Below are positions 11,514-21,194 of a stretch of 44,467 nt of DNA, in pieces; the stretch's first letter is position 1, and each line of letters starts with the position of its first letter. The notes under the pieces were generated by a model that did not search any database, had not been told where the DNA came from, and saw nothing but the letters and a program-made list of their open reading frames with translations. Made by a program: the position numbers and the translations under genes. Source of the DNA: Candidatus Thioglobus sp. (lineage in GTDB: Bacteria; Pseudomonadota; Gammaproteobacteria; PS1; Pseudothioglobaceae); assembly GCF_029243085.1 (NCBI RefSeq), contig NZ_JAQWSS010000037.1, forward strand, positions 1 to 44,467, read 5' to 3'.

Positions 11514-13316
11514 TTGCTAAATTCAATTAAATCTCCTCAAGATATTAAACAACTGGATTTAACCCAGTTGCAATCTCTAGCGGATGAAATTCGTGAATTT
11601 TTGATTGAAAACATTCAAAAAACAGGTGGGCATCTAGCGTCGAACTTAGGCACTGTTGAAATAACGCTGGCCATGCATTATGTATTTAACACACCTAATG
11701 ACAGCTTTGTTTTTGATGTAGGTCATCAAGCTTATACTCATAAAATTCTAACTGGACGTCTTGACAGAATGCATTCTTTACGTCAAAAAGACGGACTGTC
11801 AGGTTTTACCAAGCGTGCTGAAAGCGAGCACGACAGTTTTGGTGCCGGCCACTCTTCCACCTCTATTAGTGCTGCACTTGGCATAGCCATTGCCAATAAC
11901 ATTCTACAAAACCACAATAAATCAATTGCTGTTATTGGCGATGGCGCTTTAACAGGCGGCATGTCGTTTGAGGCACTTAATCATGCTGGTGATTCTGATG
12001 CAGATCTACTGATTATTTTGAATGACAACGATATGAGTATCTCTAAAAATGTCGGCGCCATGAATAAATATTTAACCAAATTAATTTCTGGTAAGACTTA
12101 TTCCACCATGAAAAGCAAATCTTTAGGATTTTTAGAAAAAATGCCAATGGTTCATGAATTTGCTAAGCGATCAGAAGAGCATTTAAAAGGCATGGTATTA
12201 CCAAGTACTCTATTTGAAGAGCTGGGCCTTGATTATTTTGGCCCTATTGATGGACATGATTTACCAACTCTGGTTAAAACATTACAAAACCTAAAGGTTC
12301 AAAATAGGCCGCGTTTATTACATATTATCACCAAAAAAGGCAATGGCCTTGAAAGTGCTGAACAAGACCCTTGCAAATTTCATGGCGTTACACCTTCTGA
12401 AACAACAGCAAGCACCCTGCCAAGTTATAGTAGTGTATTTGGCCAGTGGCTGAACGACACTGCTAGCAATCATACAAACTTAATTGCCATTACACCTGCA
12501 ATGTGTACAGGCTCAGGCATGAGTAAATTTGAACAAAAATTTCCAAATCAATATTTTGATGTTGGCATTGCTGAGCAGCATGCAATTACTTTTGCTGCTG
12601 GTTTGGCGACTCAAGGCTTAAAGCCTATTGTTGCTATTTACTCAACCTTCTTACAACGTGGGTATGATCAGCTTATTCATGATGTTGCCTTACAAGATTT
12701 AAACTTGGTATTTGCCATTGATCGTGCAGGCCTTGTTGGTAGTGATGGTGCTACTCATGCAGGGTGTTTTGATTTAAGTTATTTACGCTGCATCCCCAAC
12801 CTCACCATCATGTCTCCCAGCAATGCCAAACAAATGTATCAAATGTTAAATACAGCATTTAATTCATCTGGTACAGTTTGTGTACGCTACCCTAGAGGTG
12901 CTTCTAATGTTAAAAACTATACAAGTATTGAACAAATAGAAATTGGCAAGGCCGAGGTTATTCGCCGAGGCTCTGATGTTGCCATTCTTGCCTTTGGAAC
13001 CATGCTGGAAGCTGCACTTGATGCAGGCAATAAAATTAATGCGACAGTAGTTGATATGCGTTTTGTGAAGCCACTTGATGAAGCACTACTCATTGAACTG
13101 ACCAATGATCATACTCAATTTATTTCTATTGAAGATAATGCTATCAACGGTGGTGCTGGTAGTGCAATTAGTGAATTTTTACACAATCAAAACCTTTCAA
13201 TCTCGTTAAAAATTCTTGGACTGCCAGATCAGTTTACAGAGCAAGGCTCTCAGACTGAACTTTATCATCTTTACGGCCTGGATGCAGATGGTATTGTCAA
13301 TGCAAGCTATTCATGA
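11514..13316 (+). CDS. dxs: 1-deoxy-D-xylulose-5-phosphate synthase
   Basis: 600 aa; GHQAYTHKILTGR, GDGALTGGMSFEALNHAG, RAGLVGSDGATHAG; TTG start. Confidence 0.97.
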   Translation: MLNSIKSPQDIKQLDLTQLQSLADEIREFLIENIQKTGGHLASNLGTVEITLAMHYVFNTPNDSFVFDVGHQAYTHKILTGRLDRMHSLRQKDGLSGFTKRAESEHDSFGAGHSSTSISAALGIAIANNILQNHNKSIAVIGDGALTGGMSFEALNHAGDSDADLLIILNDNDMSISKNVGAMNKYLTKLISGKTYSTMKSKSLGFLEKMPMVHEFAKRSEEHLKGMVLPSTLFEELGLDYFGPIDGHDLPTLVKTLQNLKVQNRPRLLHIITKKGNGLESAEQDPCKFHGVTPSETTASTLPSYSSVFGQWLNDTASNHTNLIAITPAMCTGSGMSKFEQKFPNQYFDVGIAEQHAITFAAGLATQGLKPIVAIYSTFLQRGYDQLIHDVALQDLNLVFAIDRAGLVGSDGATHAGCFDLSYLRCIPNLTIMSPSNAKQMYQMLNTAFNSSGTVCVRYPRGASNVKNYTSIEQIEIGKAEVIRRGSDVAILAFGTMLEAALDAGNKINATVVDMRFVKPLDEALLIELTNDHTQFISIEDNAINGGAGSAISEFLHNQNLSISLKILGLPDQFTEQGSQTELYHLYGLDADGIVNASYS

Positions 13317-13801
13317 AGAAAATACTTAAACGTTACAGTCCTAATGCAGGTGATATTAAAAAGCATAAGCGCCTAGGCTGGTTAAGTGAACACTTGCATG
13401 ATCCTAGTTTGTGGAACTTTAATCGAAAATCAATTTCTAAAGCGTTTGCAGTAGGTCTTTTCTGTGCCTTTATCCCAGTGCCATTTCAAATGCTATTAGC
13501 AGCGCCAGTGGCTGTTATTGTGAGTGCCAATCTACCCTTATCAATTGCATTAGTGTGGATTACCAATCCAATTACCATGGCACCTATCTATTATGGATGC
13601 TATAAGTTAGGCGCTTGGCTATTGGGTGTACAAATAGAATCTGACTTTGTAGTGTCACCAGAATATATCTGGCAAGTCTTTGATACCATTTGGCAGCCGT
13701 TTTTATTAGGTTGTTTGATTGTATCTACATTAAGCTCGATCATTGGATACTTTGGCATACAGTTAATTTACCGCTATCGCGTTTATCGGCGTCTTCGCTA
13801 A
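13313..13801 (+). CDS. DUF2062 domain-containing membrane protein
   Basis: 162 aa; GLFCAFIPVPFQMLLA and WITNPITMAPIYYGCYKLG typical of DUF2062; ATGA overlap with dxs. Confidence 0.85.
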   Translation: MKKILKRYSPNAGDIKKHKRLGWLSEHLHDPSLWNFNRKSISKAFAVGLFCAFIPVPFQMLLAAPVAVIVSANLPLSIALVWITNPITMAPIYYGCYKLGAWLLGVQIESDFVVSPEYIWQVFDTIWQPFLLGCLIVSTLSSIIGYFGIQLIYRYRVYRRLR

Positions 13802-14890
13802 CTATAAATTGTCTAAATTAAGCTTTAGCTGAGCTCTAATTTTCTCTTCTAGAGCGTCCACTAGGTTTTCATTAGTCACTTTTGTGTAAGTTTTTCCATC
13901 GACATACATCAAATTTGGTTCACCACCTGTTAAACCCACTGATACTGCTTTTGCTTCACCAGGGCCATTAACCACACAACCAATAACTGCCGCATCAATC
14001 GGCTCATTAATATCTTCTAGGCGCGCTTCTAGCTCGTTAACTACCTTTACGACATCGAATTTTTGACGTGAACATGAAGGACAAGCAATTAAATTAACGC
14101 CCTTCTGTCTTAACCCTAAGGATTTAAGAATATCAAAGCCAACACGCACTTCATCAACAGGATCAGAAGCTAGAGAAACACGAATGGTGTCACCGATACC
14201 CTCTGCTAATAACAAACCTAAGCCTATGGCAGATTTAACCGTGCCTGAACGTAATGAACCTGCCTCAGTAATACCTAAATGTAGTGGGTTATCAATTTGA
14301 GAAGCCAGCTGTTTATAAGCAAATACCGTCATAAAGATTTCACTAGCCTTAAGAGATATTTTATAGTTATCAAAATTAAGTCGATCTAAGATGTCGATAT
14401 GTCGAAAAGCTGACTCTACCATCGCCTCAGGTGTTGGTTCAGTATACTTCTTTTGCAGATCCTTTTCGAGTGAGCCTGCATTAACACCAATCCTAATCGG
14501 AATACCATGATCTTTGGCTGAGGCCACCACTTCACGAACTCGATCTTCACGGCCAATATTGCCAGGATTTATGCGTAAACAATCAGCCCCATATTCTGCT
14601 ACCTTGAGTGCAATTTTATAATCAAAATGAATGTCAGTAATGAGTGGAATATTAGCTTGCTTTTTAATTTCTTTAAAGGCTTCTGCCGCCTCCATCGTAG
14701 GTACAGAAACCCGCACCAAGTCAGCACCAGCATTCTCAATTGCTTTGATTTGTTGTACTGTTGCTTCAACATCTGTTGTTTGTGTATTTGTCATACTTTG
14801 AACTGAGATTGGTGCATCGCCCCCAATAGCTACATTGCCAACAAAAATTTGACGGGATTTTCTTCTAGTTATCGTATGTATTGGCTTCAT
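13802..14890 (-). CDS. ispG: 4-hydroxy-3-methylbut-2-en-1-yl diphosphate synthase
   Basis: 362 aa; [48 protein letters not shown]. Confidence 0.97.
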   Translation of the reverse strand: MKPIHTITRRKSRQIFVGNVAIGGDAPISVQSMTNTQTTDVEATVQQIKAIENAGADLVRVSVPTMEAAEAFKEIKKQANIPLITDIHFDYKIALKVAEYGADCLRINPGNIGREDRVREVVASAKDHGIPIRIGVNAGSLEKDLQKKYTEPTPEAMVESAFRHIDILDRLNFDNYKISLKASEIFMTVFAYKQLASQIDNPLHLGITEAGSLRSGTVKSAIGLGLLLAEGIGDTIRVSLASDPVDEVRVGFDILKSLGLRQKGVNLIACPSCSRQKFDVVKVVNELEARLEDINEPIDAAVIGCVVNGPGEAKAVSVGLTGGEPNLMYVDGKTYTKVTNENLVDALEEKIRAQLKLNLDNL

Positions 14891-15189
14891 TGCTGTTCAA
14901 ATGTTTGAATAAGTTCATCTAGTCCTTTGTCACTTTTGACTCGAGAGTCAATCTTGGGCTGATAGGTTTGGTTAGATTTAATTATAATACTACTATTAGT
15001 AGTAACGGTTGGCTTTTCACCTTTACTAATCACAATTAAGGTTTTGCTATTAGCCTCTTGAGTGAACGTTGAAAGGTTTTGAACAATAGTATATAAGACT
15101 ATTAATACAATAGTTAAGCCTAAAATCCAGATCATTAATTTAGGCTTCTTTTTAGTTTTTCGGGGATAGTAGTCAATTCCGTCTAGCAT
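14887..15189 (-). CDS. Small single-pass membrane protein between rlmN and ispG (rodZ position)
   Basis: 100 aa; basic RKTKKKPK followed by one TM segment ([19 protein letters not shown]); overlaps both neighbours. Confidence 0.65.
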   Translation of the reverse strand: MLDGIDYYPRKTKKKPKLMIWILGLTIVLIVLYTIVQNLSTFTQEANSKTLIVISKGEKPTVTTNSSIIIKSNQTYQPKIDSRVKSDKGLDELIQTFEQQ

Positions 15190-16261
15190 CAGTACGCTTA
15201 GTTTTATCTTTAACTTTACCAGCTAATTGACCGCATGCTGCGTCAACATCTTCTCCCCGTGTACGACGAGTCATTGTACGAATACCTTGCGAAAACAAAA
15301 TATTTTGAAACTTCTCAATCGTCCTGACACTAGATACTTGATATTCTGATTGAGGGAAAGGGTTAAATGGAATTAAATTAACCTTAGCAGATACGCCTTT
15401 TAATAATTTAGCCAACTGTTCGGCGTGCTGCTGGGAATCATTCACACCTTTGAGCATAACATATTCAAACAAAATATGACGCTCTTGCGTGCCAGCATTC
15501 AGATAGACATCGCAAGCTCGCATTAACTCTTTAATAGGATATTTCTTATTAATGGGTACCAGCTCATCACGTAGATCATCGGTTGGCGCGTGTAGAGAAA
15601 TTGCCAAACTGACTGGCACCCTCTCACTCATTCGCTCCAATGCAGGCACAACACCTGAACTAGAAATAGTCACTTTTCGGCGAGACAATCCAAAGGATAA
15701 ATCATCTAACAATAAATCACAAGCACTATAAACTGCCTCCTCATTAAGCATCGGTTCACCCATACCCATAAATACGACATTAGAAATTCGCTTGCCACTT
15801 GACGTTAAATGCAAATTAGCAATTAAAACTTGAGCAATGATTTCCGCTGTTGATAGATTTCGATTAAAGCCTTGATAACCAGTTGAGCAAAATGTACAAG
15901 CTAAGGCGCAACCTACTTGAGAAGAGATACATAAAGTGCCGCGATCTTTTTCAGGAATATAGACCATTTCAACATTGTTTTCACTGCCCATGTCAATCAC
16001 CCACTTCACTACCCCATCAAGCGCATGATTCTTACTTACTACTGTAGGAAAATCAATGCAAGCTATTTCAGTTAACTGCTCTCTAAGCTTTTTACTTAGA
16101 TTAAGCATTTGATTAAAATCAAATACATGATCTTTATAAATCCATTTCATTATTTGCTTAGTACGATAAGGCTTTTCACCCAATTTAGCAAAAAAATCGT
16201 TCAGAGCTTGTTGGTTATAATTTAATAGATTTTGCTTCTCGTTCATAATAAAAATAGTCAA
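15173..16261 (-). CDS. rlmN: 23S rRNA/tRNA adenine C2-methyltransferase
   Basis: 362 aa; radical SAM CALACTFCSTGYQGFNRNL, VVFMGMGEPMLN. Confidence 0.96.
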   Translation of the reverse strand: MTIFIMNEKQNLLNYNQQALNDFFAKLGEKPYRTKQIMKWIYKDHVFDFNQMLNLSKKLREQLTEIACIDFPTVVSKNHALDGVVKWVIDMGSENNVEMVYIPEKDRGTLCISSQVGCALACTFCSTGYQGFNRNLSTAEIIAQVLIANLHLTSSGKRISNVVFMGMGEPMLNEEAVYSACDLLLDDLSFGLSRRKVTISSSGVVPALERMSERVPVSLAISLHAPTDDLRDELVPINKKYPIKELMRACDVYLNAGTQERHILFEYVMLKGVNDSQQHAEQLAKLLKGVSAKVNLIPFNPFPQSEYQVSSVRTIEKFQNILFSQGIRTMTRRTRGEDVDAACGQLAGKVKDKTKRTDARRN

Positions 16262-16319
16262 GAAAAAAGTATATTAATTTTACAAGATAAGCTTGCACTA
16301 CTCAGAAAATATTTAGACG

Positions 16320-16342
16320 TAAAAAAAGCACCCGAAGGTGCC
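16320..16342 (-). terminator. Intrinsic terminator of the HU gene
   Basis: Minus strand GCACC-TTCG-GGTGC (cUUCGg-type tetraloop) followed by seven T. Confidence 0.85.
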
Positions 16343-16366
16343 TTTTATCAATTAACAATGAATTAA

Positions 16367-16643
16367 TTAACCGTTAACTGCATCTTTAAGGGCTTTACCC
16401 GCTTTAAATGCAGCTACTTTAGAAGCAGCAATTTGAATTGTGTCGCCTGTTTGTGGGTTGCGACCTGTACGTGCAGCGCGATCTCTAACCACAAATGAAC
16501 CAAAACCTGTTAGCTGAACACCATCACCACCAGCCATGGCGCTCGTAATTGCGTCAGTCGTTGCATTAAGTGCACGACCTGCATCTGCCTTTGATAAATT
16601 TGCTGCTGATGCAATTGCATCAATTAATTCTGATTTGTTCATA
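16367..16643 (-). CDS. HU-family DNA-binding protein
   Basis: [53 protein letters not shown]; start at 16643 chosen over the ORF-track start because GAGGGG precedes it. Confidence 0.95.
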
Positions 16644-16723
16644 TTTCCCCTCGATATACTAAAAAAATTAAATTTTGATTGATGACAAACTAAATAGAGT
16701 TCAGTTTGTAACAATTAGCATTT

Positions 16724-16753
16724 ATTATAAAATAAAAAAACCTGTTAAATCAA
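16724..16753 (-). promoter_or_regulatory. Putative sigma70 promoter of the HU gene
   Basis: Minus strand TTGATT - 18 nt - TATAAT. Confidence 0.55.
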
Positions 16754-16788
16754 GCGTTTGCAAAAAAAAAACAAGCTAGCATTTCGAC

Positions 16789-17274
16789 CTATTTATTCAT
16801 TTCTTTTAACGTTCTTTGCTTATCTCTCTGCCAATCTCTAGACTTAACATCTTGACGCTTATCATGCGCTTTTTTACCTTTAGCAACGCCAATCTCAAGC
16901 TTAACACGACCGCGCTTCCAATACATTTTTAACGGCACGACAGTTGCGCCTTTTTGTTCAATTTTTTCTCGAAGTCGGTTAATTTCCAAACGATTAAGTA
17001 ATAATTTTCTAGTGCGTGTAGGATCAGGGTTTACATGAGTGGAGGCACTTTGCAAAGCTGAGATATGCGCACCAAATAAAAACATTTCTCTATTTTTTAT
17101 AATGACATAACTTTCTTTAATTTGGACTTTGTTTTCACGCAGGCTTTTTACCTCCCAACCCTCTAAAGAAAGTCCAGCTTCAAGTGTTTGTTCGATAAAA
17201 TAGTCATGACGTGCTTTTTTATTCAGTACGATCGTATTCGAACTTGTTTTAGATTTTTTGGATTTTTTTGCCAT
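16789..17274 (-). CDS. smpB: SsrA-binding protein
   Basis: 161 aa; [34 protein letters not shown]. Confidence 0.96.
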   Translation of the reverse strand: MAKKSKKSKTSSNTIVLNKKARHDYFIEQTLEAGLSLEGWEVKSLRENKVQIKESYVIIKNREMFLFGAHISALQSASTHVNPDPTRTRKLLLNRLEINRLREKIEQKGATVVPLKMYWKRGRVKLEIGVAKGKKAHDKRQDVKSRDWQRDKQRTLKEMNK

Positions 17275-17701
17275 GCATCAACTCTCTAAAAGTGCTCTTG
17301 TGCCTTATTCAGCTGAGCAAATGTACCAATTGGTTAATCAAGTTGACGATTATCCAAAATTTCTCAACTGGTGCTCAGGTGCCTCTATTTTAAAGCAAAC
17401 TAGCGGGCAAATCATAGCCTCGGTTGAGATTAATAAAGCTGGATTAAATCAAAGTTTTACTACTATTAATACACTTACATTAAATCAACGAATTGATATG
17501 AGTCTTAAAGAAGGGCTGTTTAAACAACTCAATGGCGCTTGGATATTTACCAAACTTAATGATAATGCGTGTAAAGTTGAGCTTAATCTAAGCTTTAGCT
17601 TTTCTTCTAAAATAGTTGATATGGCAATCTCGCCCATATTTACCAATATTGCCAATTCTCAGCTAGAAGCTTTTATTGCTAGAGCCAAGGTAGTTTATTG
17701 A
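17273..17701 (+). CDS. ratA: RatA/COQ10-like START-domain protein
   Basis: [36 protein letters not shown] closely matches the RatA N-terminus; start 17273 preferred over 17258. Confidence 0.9.
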   Translation: MHQLSKSALVPYSAEQMYQLVNQVDDYPKFLNWCSGASILKQTSGQIIASVEINKAGLNQSFTTINTLTLNQRIDMSLKEGLFKQLNGAWIFTKLNDNACKVELNLSFSFSSKIVDMAISPIFTNIANSQLEAFIARAKVVY

Positions 17702-18225
17702 TGCTGTATGCTTTTAACAAGCCTTTTGGCGTCTTGTGTCAATTCAGTGGCGAAGGCGATACACTGGCTAATTATATTACTACTAAAAATATCTATCCAG
17801 CAGGAAGGCTTGATAAAGATTCTGAAGGTCTATTGTTGTTAACGGATGATGGAAAACTTCAGCACAAAATCTCACATCCTAAATTTGACAAAGAAAAAAC
17901 CTATGTTGTTCAAGTTGACGGTCAAATAACTAACGATGCCATTCATCAGCTTTGTCATGGCGTTAAGCTCAAAGACGGTCTAACTAAGCCTGCTAAAGCA
18001 GCTATTATCGACGAACCAGACTGGATCTGGCCTAGAACCCCTGCAGTTAGATATCGAAAAGACATTCCCACTTCTTGGATTCAACTAATAATCACTGAAG
18101 GTAAAAATCGCCAAGTAAGACGTATGACGGCTCATGTTGGATTTCCAACCTTACGCCTAATTAGAACTCAAATTGGTGATTGGTCTTTAAATAATCTTGA
18201 TTCAGGAAACTATGAATCCCTTTGA
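17701..18225 (+). CDS. RsuA/RluE-family pseudouridine synthase
   Basis: FNKPFGVLCQFS, PAGRLDKDSEGLLLLTDDG, EGKNRQVRRMTAHVGFPTLRLIR; RluE-like size; start overlaps ratA stop (TGATG). Confidence 0.9.
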   Translation: MLYAFNKPFGVLCQFSGEGDTLANYITTKNIYPAGRLDKDSEGLLLLTDDGKLQHKISHPKFDKEKTYVVQVDGQITNDAIHQLCHGVKLKDGLTKPAKAAIIDEPDWIWPRTPAVRYRKDIPTSWIQLIITEGKNRQVRRMTAHVGFPTLRLIRTQIGDWSLNNLDSGNYESL

Positions 18226-19000
18226 ATTAAGCTATAACGCACTAATGTGTACCAGTATTGTTGAAAAAATTGACTTGGTTGATCAGCTTCAGGAATTAAA
18301 AAATAAAAAATCCCTTAATTTTCAATCAACCTATAGTATTAATCCCGTTGAACATCCCGGACGACCCATTAAACCAACACTAGCCAGATTTAATTCTATG
18401 CCAAAAAGAGGTAAATCTGATCTTGGATTTATTGAAACCATTCATGCAATTTGCCATATTGAATTTAACGCAATAAATCTAGCACTAGATGCAGCTTACC
18501 GCTTTAGAAATATGCCAGCCCAGTTTTATCAAGACTGGATTCAAGTGGCTTTTGAAGAGTCACAACATTTTCAATTACTAAACAATTATCTAATAGAGCT
18601 TGGGTATCAATATGGAGATTTTCATGGGCATAATGGCTTGTGGAAAATGACGCATGAAACCAATTATGATGTATTGGCAAGAATGGCATTAGTGCCTAGA
18701 GTATTAGAAGCCAGGGGGCTGGACGCCACTCCTAAAATTCAAAAACGATTTAAAAAATCTAAGTTTACAGCCATGGTTGATTTATTAGATATCATCTTTA
18801 ATGATGAAATTGGTCATGTGAAGATTGGCAACTTTTGGTTTCATTATTTATGTCAAGAGCGAAAATTAGATCCGATGATTACTTTTGATCAAATGATCCA
18901 GCGACATATTGGCGAAGATTTACGCGGCCCGTTTAATCTTGAAGCAAGAAAATTAGCAAATTTCAATTTGTCGGAAATCAACTATCTAAAAGCACTCTAA
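18212..19000 (+). CDS. DUF455 ferritin-like domain protein
   Basis: FIETIHAICHIEFNAINLALDAAYRF, VPRVLEARGLDATP, NDEIGHVKIGNFWF; AGGAAA Shine-Dalgarno before ATG 18212. Confidence 0.85.
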   Translation: MNPFELSYNALMCTSIVEKIDLVDQLQELKNKKSLNFQSTYSINPVEHPGRPIKPTLARFNSMPKRGKSDLGFIETIHAICHIEFNAINLALDAAYRFRNMPAQFYQDWIQVAFEESQHFQLLNNYLIELGYQYGDFHGHNGLWKMTHETNYDVLARMALVPRVLEARGLDATPKIQKRFKKSKFTAMVDLLDIIFNDEIGHVKIGNFWFHYLCQERKLDPMITFDQMIQRHIGEDLRGPFNLEARKLANFNLSEINYLKAL

Positions 19001-19036
19001 CTTGTACTATATCTACCTTAGAAAATCAATTAAAAG

Positions 19037-19951
19037 CTAGTCAAGCGCAGACAACCACTGATTAATTGTCAACACTAAATCGTTAGCTGTATCTCCTTCT
19101 TTATAATAATGATCGGCATTGGCAATAACCTTTTGATCACTTTGATTATTATTGGCAAGACTCATTAGCCATTTTCGCTCTTCTGCTGAACGTTTTACGC
19201 CTGAAAAATCTTTCTCACCATAAACATCTAGTACGGGTTTGAGCATAATATCAAGTGGCATACGTTTAATAACCTTTTGCTTGTAATCTGTAGCACCCAT
19301 ACCGATACCAACATAGGCTTTAATTTTATCATCGCCATATTTATCAAAATAACTCATAGCCATATGCGCACCACAACCGTGCGCAATTAGAATGACATTG
19401 TCAATACCTCGTTGCTCGTAAAATTCAATAGCCGCATCAATACGCTCATGCGCATACGGGAAAATTGGGACATAATCATAATAAGTTGCTTGTTTGTCGA
19501 GCACTGGCATTTGTACAGATAAGCTATGCCAGCCTTTGTCCGCCAACCCAATACGGAGTGGCTTAATAGTACTCTCCCAATTAGCGTGATATCCACGTGA
19601 ATGTAGGACAATCACGCCGCCTTTAGGATTTTCCACATCAGCTTCCATATAAATACTAAACACCTCTTTATCATTAGACAAAGGTAAGTATTCAACATCC
19701 CCATCCATGACCGCTTCTTCAATTTCACCAATCATACGAACTTCACGTGCGTAATCAGGCTTAACTTCCGTAAATTGATTGTAGAGTTTTTGCAATGAAG
19801 TCGTATCAAATCCTTCTAATTTAGGCAATTCAGGAAATTTTGGCAATTGAGAAAAATCAGGAAAACTTGAAAGTTTATCTATGGATGGCAAAAAGGCTGA
19901 GACATTCATTGAAAAACTCAGTACTGATATAATAATAATTTTATTCCACAT
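19037..19951 (-). CDS. Exported alpha/beta-hydrolase-fold protein (DUF3530-like)
   Basis: 304 aa; signal-peptide-like N-terminus; VIVLHSRGYHANW and IAHGCGAHMA nucleophile-elbow region. Confidence 0.7.
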   Translation of the reverse strand: MWNKIIIISVLSFSMNVSAFLPSIDKLSSFPDFSQLPKFPELPKLEGFDTTSLQKLYNQFTEVKPDYAREVRMIGEIEEAVMDGDVEYLPLSNDKEVFSIYMEADVENPKGGVIVLHSRGYHANWESTIKPLRIGLADKGWHSLSVQMPVLDKQATYYDYVPIFPYAHERIDAAIEFYEQRGIDNVILIAHGCGAHMAMSYFDKYGDDKIKAYVGIGMGATDYKQKVIKRMPLDIMLKPVLDVYGEKDFSGVKRSAEERKWLMSLANNNQSDQKVIANADHYYKEGDTANDLVLTINQWLSALD

Positions 19952-20486
19952 ATTTTTTATTGAGTTGCTCCAACGCTACTTTAGCATCTGGATGGTTATT
20001 TTGAGTTGCACGATTAAACCAATAATAAGCTTGTTTGATATCACCCTTTTCCAGCATTAACGAGGCTAGATTGTACTGAGCATATTCGTCTTCCTGCTTG
20101 GCAGCTATTAGCCACCATTCTTCTGCTAATTTAATATTTTTCTCTACGCCTTTGCCATCATAATAGAGCATGGCTAATTCACTTTGAGCATACGATAAGC
20201 CTTGTTTAGCTGATTTTTCAAACCACTCAAAGGCTTTTCGCTCATTTTTTTCTGCGCCTAAACCGTGTAGATAGCTTAAGCCAATATTATTTTGCGCAGC
20301 ACTATGTCCGCCGTCAGCGGCACGCATCATCCAATTAAACGCATCGTCATTACGACCTGCTTGTGAATAATCGTAGCCAATTTGATACCAACGATCAAAT
20401 CTTGTTTCAGCTAGCGCGAAAGAAGTTGTTAAAACATAAAAAAGGGACGCCATAAGCATCCCTTTTTTTAAAACAATGGTTAACAA
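19941..20486 (-). CDS. Exported SEL1-like TPR repeat protein
   Basis: SEL1 repeats (AQNNIGLSYLHGLGAEKNERKAFEWFEKSAKQG, AQSELAMLYYDGKGVEKN); signal peptide; exact start uncertain (TTG 20486, ATG 20459 or ATG 20453). Confidence 0.85.
   Translation of the reverse strand: MLTIVLKKGMLMASLFYVLTTSFALAETRFDRWYQIGYDYSQAGRNDDAFNWMMRAADGGHSAAQNNIGLSYLHGLGAEKNERKAFEWFEKSAKQGLSYAQSELAMLYYDGKGVEKNIKLAEEWWLIAAKQEDEYAQYNLASLMLEKGDIKQAYYWFNRATQNNHPDAKVALEQLNKKYVE
20438..20469 (-). terminator. Intrinsic terminator downstream of first rhodanese paralog, overlapping the SEL1 gene 5' end
   Basis: Perfect 10-bp stem AAAAAAGGGA / TCCCTTTTTT with inner GC pairs and short loop. Confidence 0.8.
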
Positions 20487-20487
20487 G

Positions 20488-21177
20488 TTACTTAACTGTT
20501 AGACCCAAAAGTTTCCAATCGTTCATACCACCACGGTAGTATTTGATTTTACTTTGTGGGTAACCCATCGTTAATAGTGCACGTATAGCCGCAGGCGACT
20601 GTCCACACCATGAACCATTACAGTACAAGTATAACGTCTTAGCATTGTCGTAGTTTAATACGCCATCCATATCTACAACGCCAAACTTATCCGTTAGGAT
20701 TTCTACAACAGCCATAGGATCTTTAGCTAACGCCTTAGAGTTAAGCTTAGTAAATGGTACATTTACTGCATGTGGAATCATGCCTTTTTTAGCCCAACCC
20801 TTTGTACGTGCATCAATCACTAACTGTGTTGTGTCACCACCTGCAATATCACGCGCAGCGTGAATTACATCTAGCTCAGTTACTGTTTCAACCGCTGCAG
20901 GCGCGAACGGTGCAGTTGGTTGAATACAGAACGGCGGACAAGGACGTGAAGTCTTTGCAAATGCCGGATCTACCATATTGCCATTGTCAGCATTACGAGA
21001 GATACCTGCAATTTCCAAAGTACCCTTAACGATACCAACTGGTTTTCCAGCTTTTTTTACAGTCTTAGCTGCAGAAGAGCCGTTATTCCAGTTATGGTCA
21101 GCGCCTAAAAAGTCTGCTGATTGAGCTGAAAAAGCCAATGTTGAAATTACAGCTGCTGCTAATAATTTAATTTTCAT
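20488..21177 (-). CDS. Exported rhodanese-domain protein, paralog A
   Basis: Signal peptide MKIKLLAAAVISTLAFSAQSA; VIDARTKGW, LYLYCNGSWCGQSPAAIRALLTMGYP, YYRGGMNDW; SRPCPPFCIQP motif. Confidence 0.9.
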   Translation of the reverse strand: MKIKLLAAAVISTLAFSAQSADFLGADHNWNNGSSAAKTVKKAGKPVGIVKGTLEIAGISRNADNGNMVDPAFAKTSRPCPPFCIQPTAPFAPAAVETVTELDVIHAARDIAGGDTTQLVIDARTKGWAKKGMIPHAVNVPFTKLNSKALAKDPMAVVEILTDKFGVVDMDGVLNYDNAKTLYLYCNGSWCGQSPAAIRALLTMGYPQSKIKYYRGGMNDWKLLGLTVK

Positions 21178-21194
21178 ATTAATCTCCTAGATTA

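Noticed and set aside
11431-11520. 29-aa leader ORF (MIALKHIISQTQHPYNNRTFFVTIFFQYC) overlapping the dxs start, possible coupled leader peptide
   Set aside because: The TATAAT promoter candidate lies inside it, so the transcript probably starts after its ATG. No independent support.
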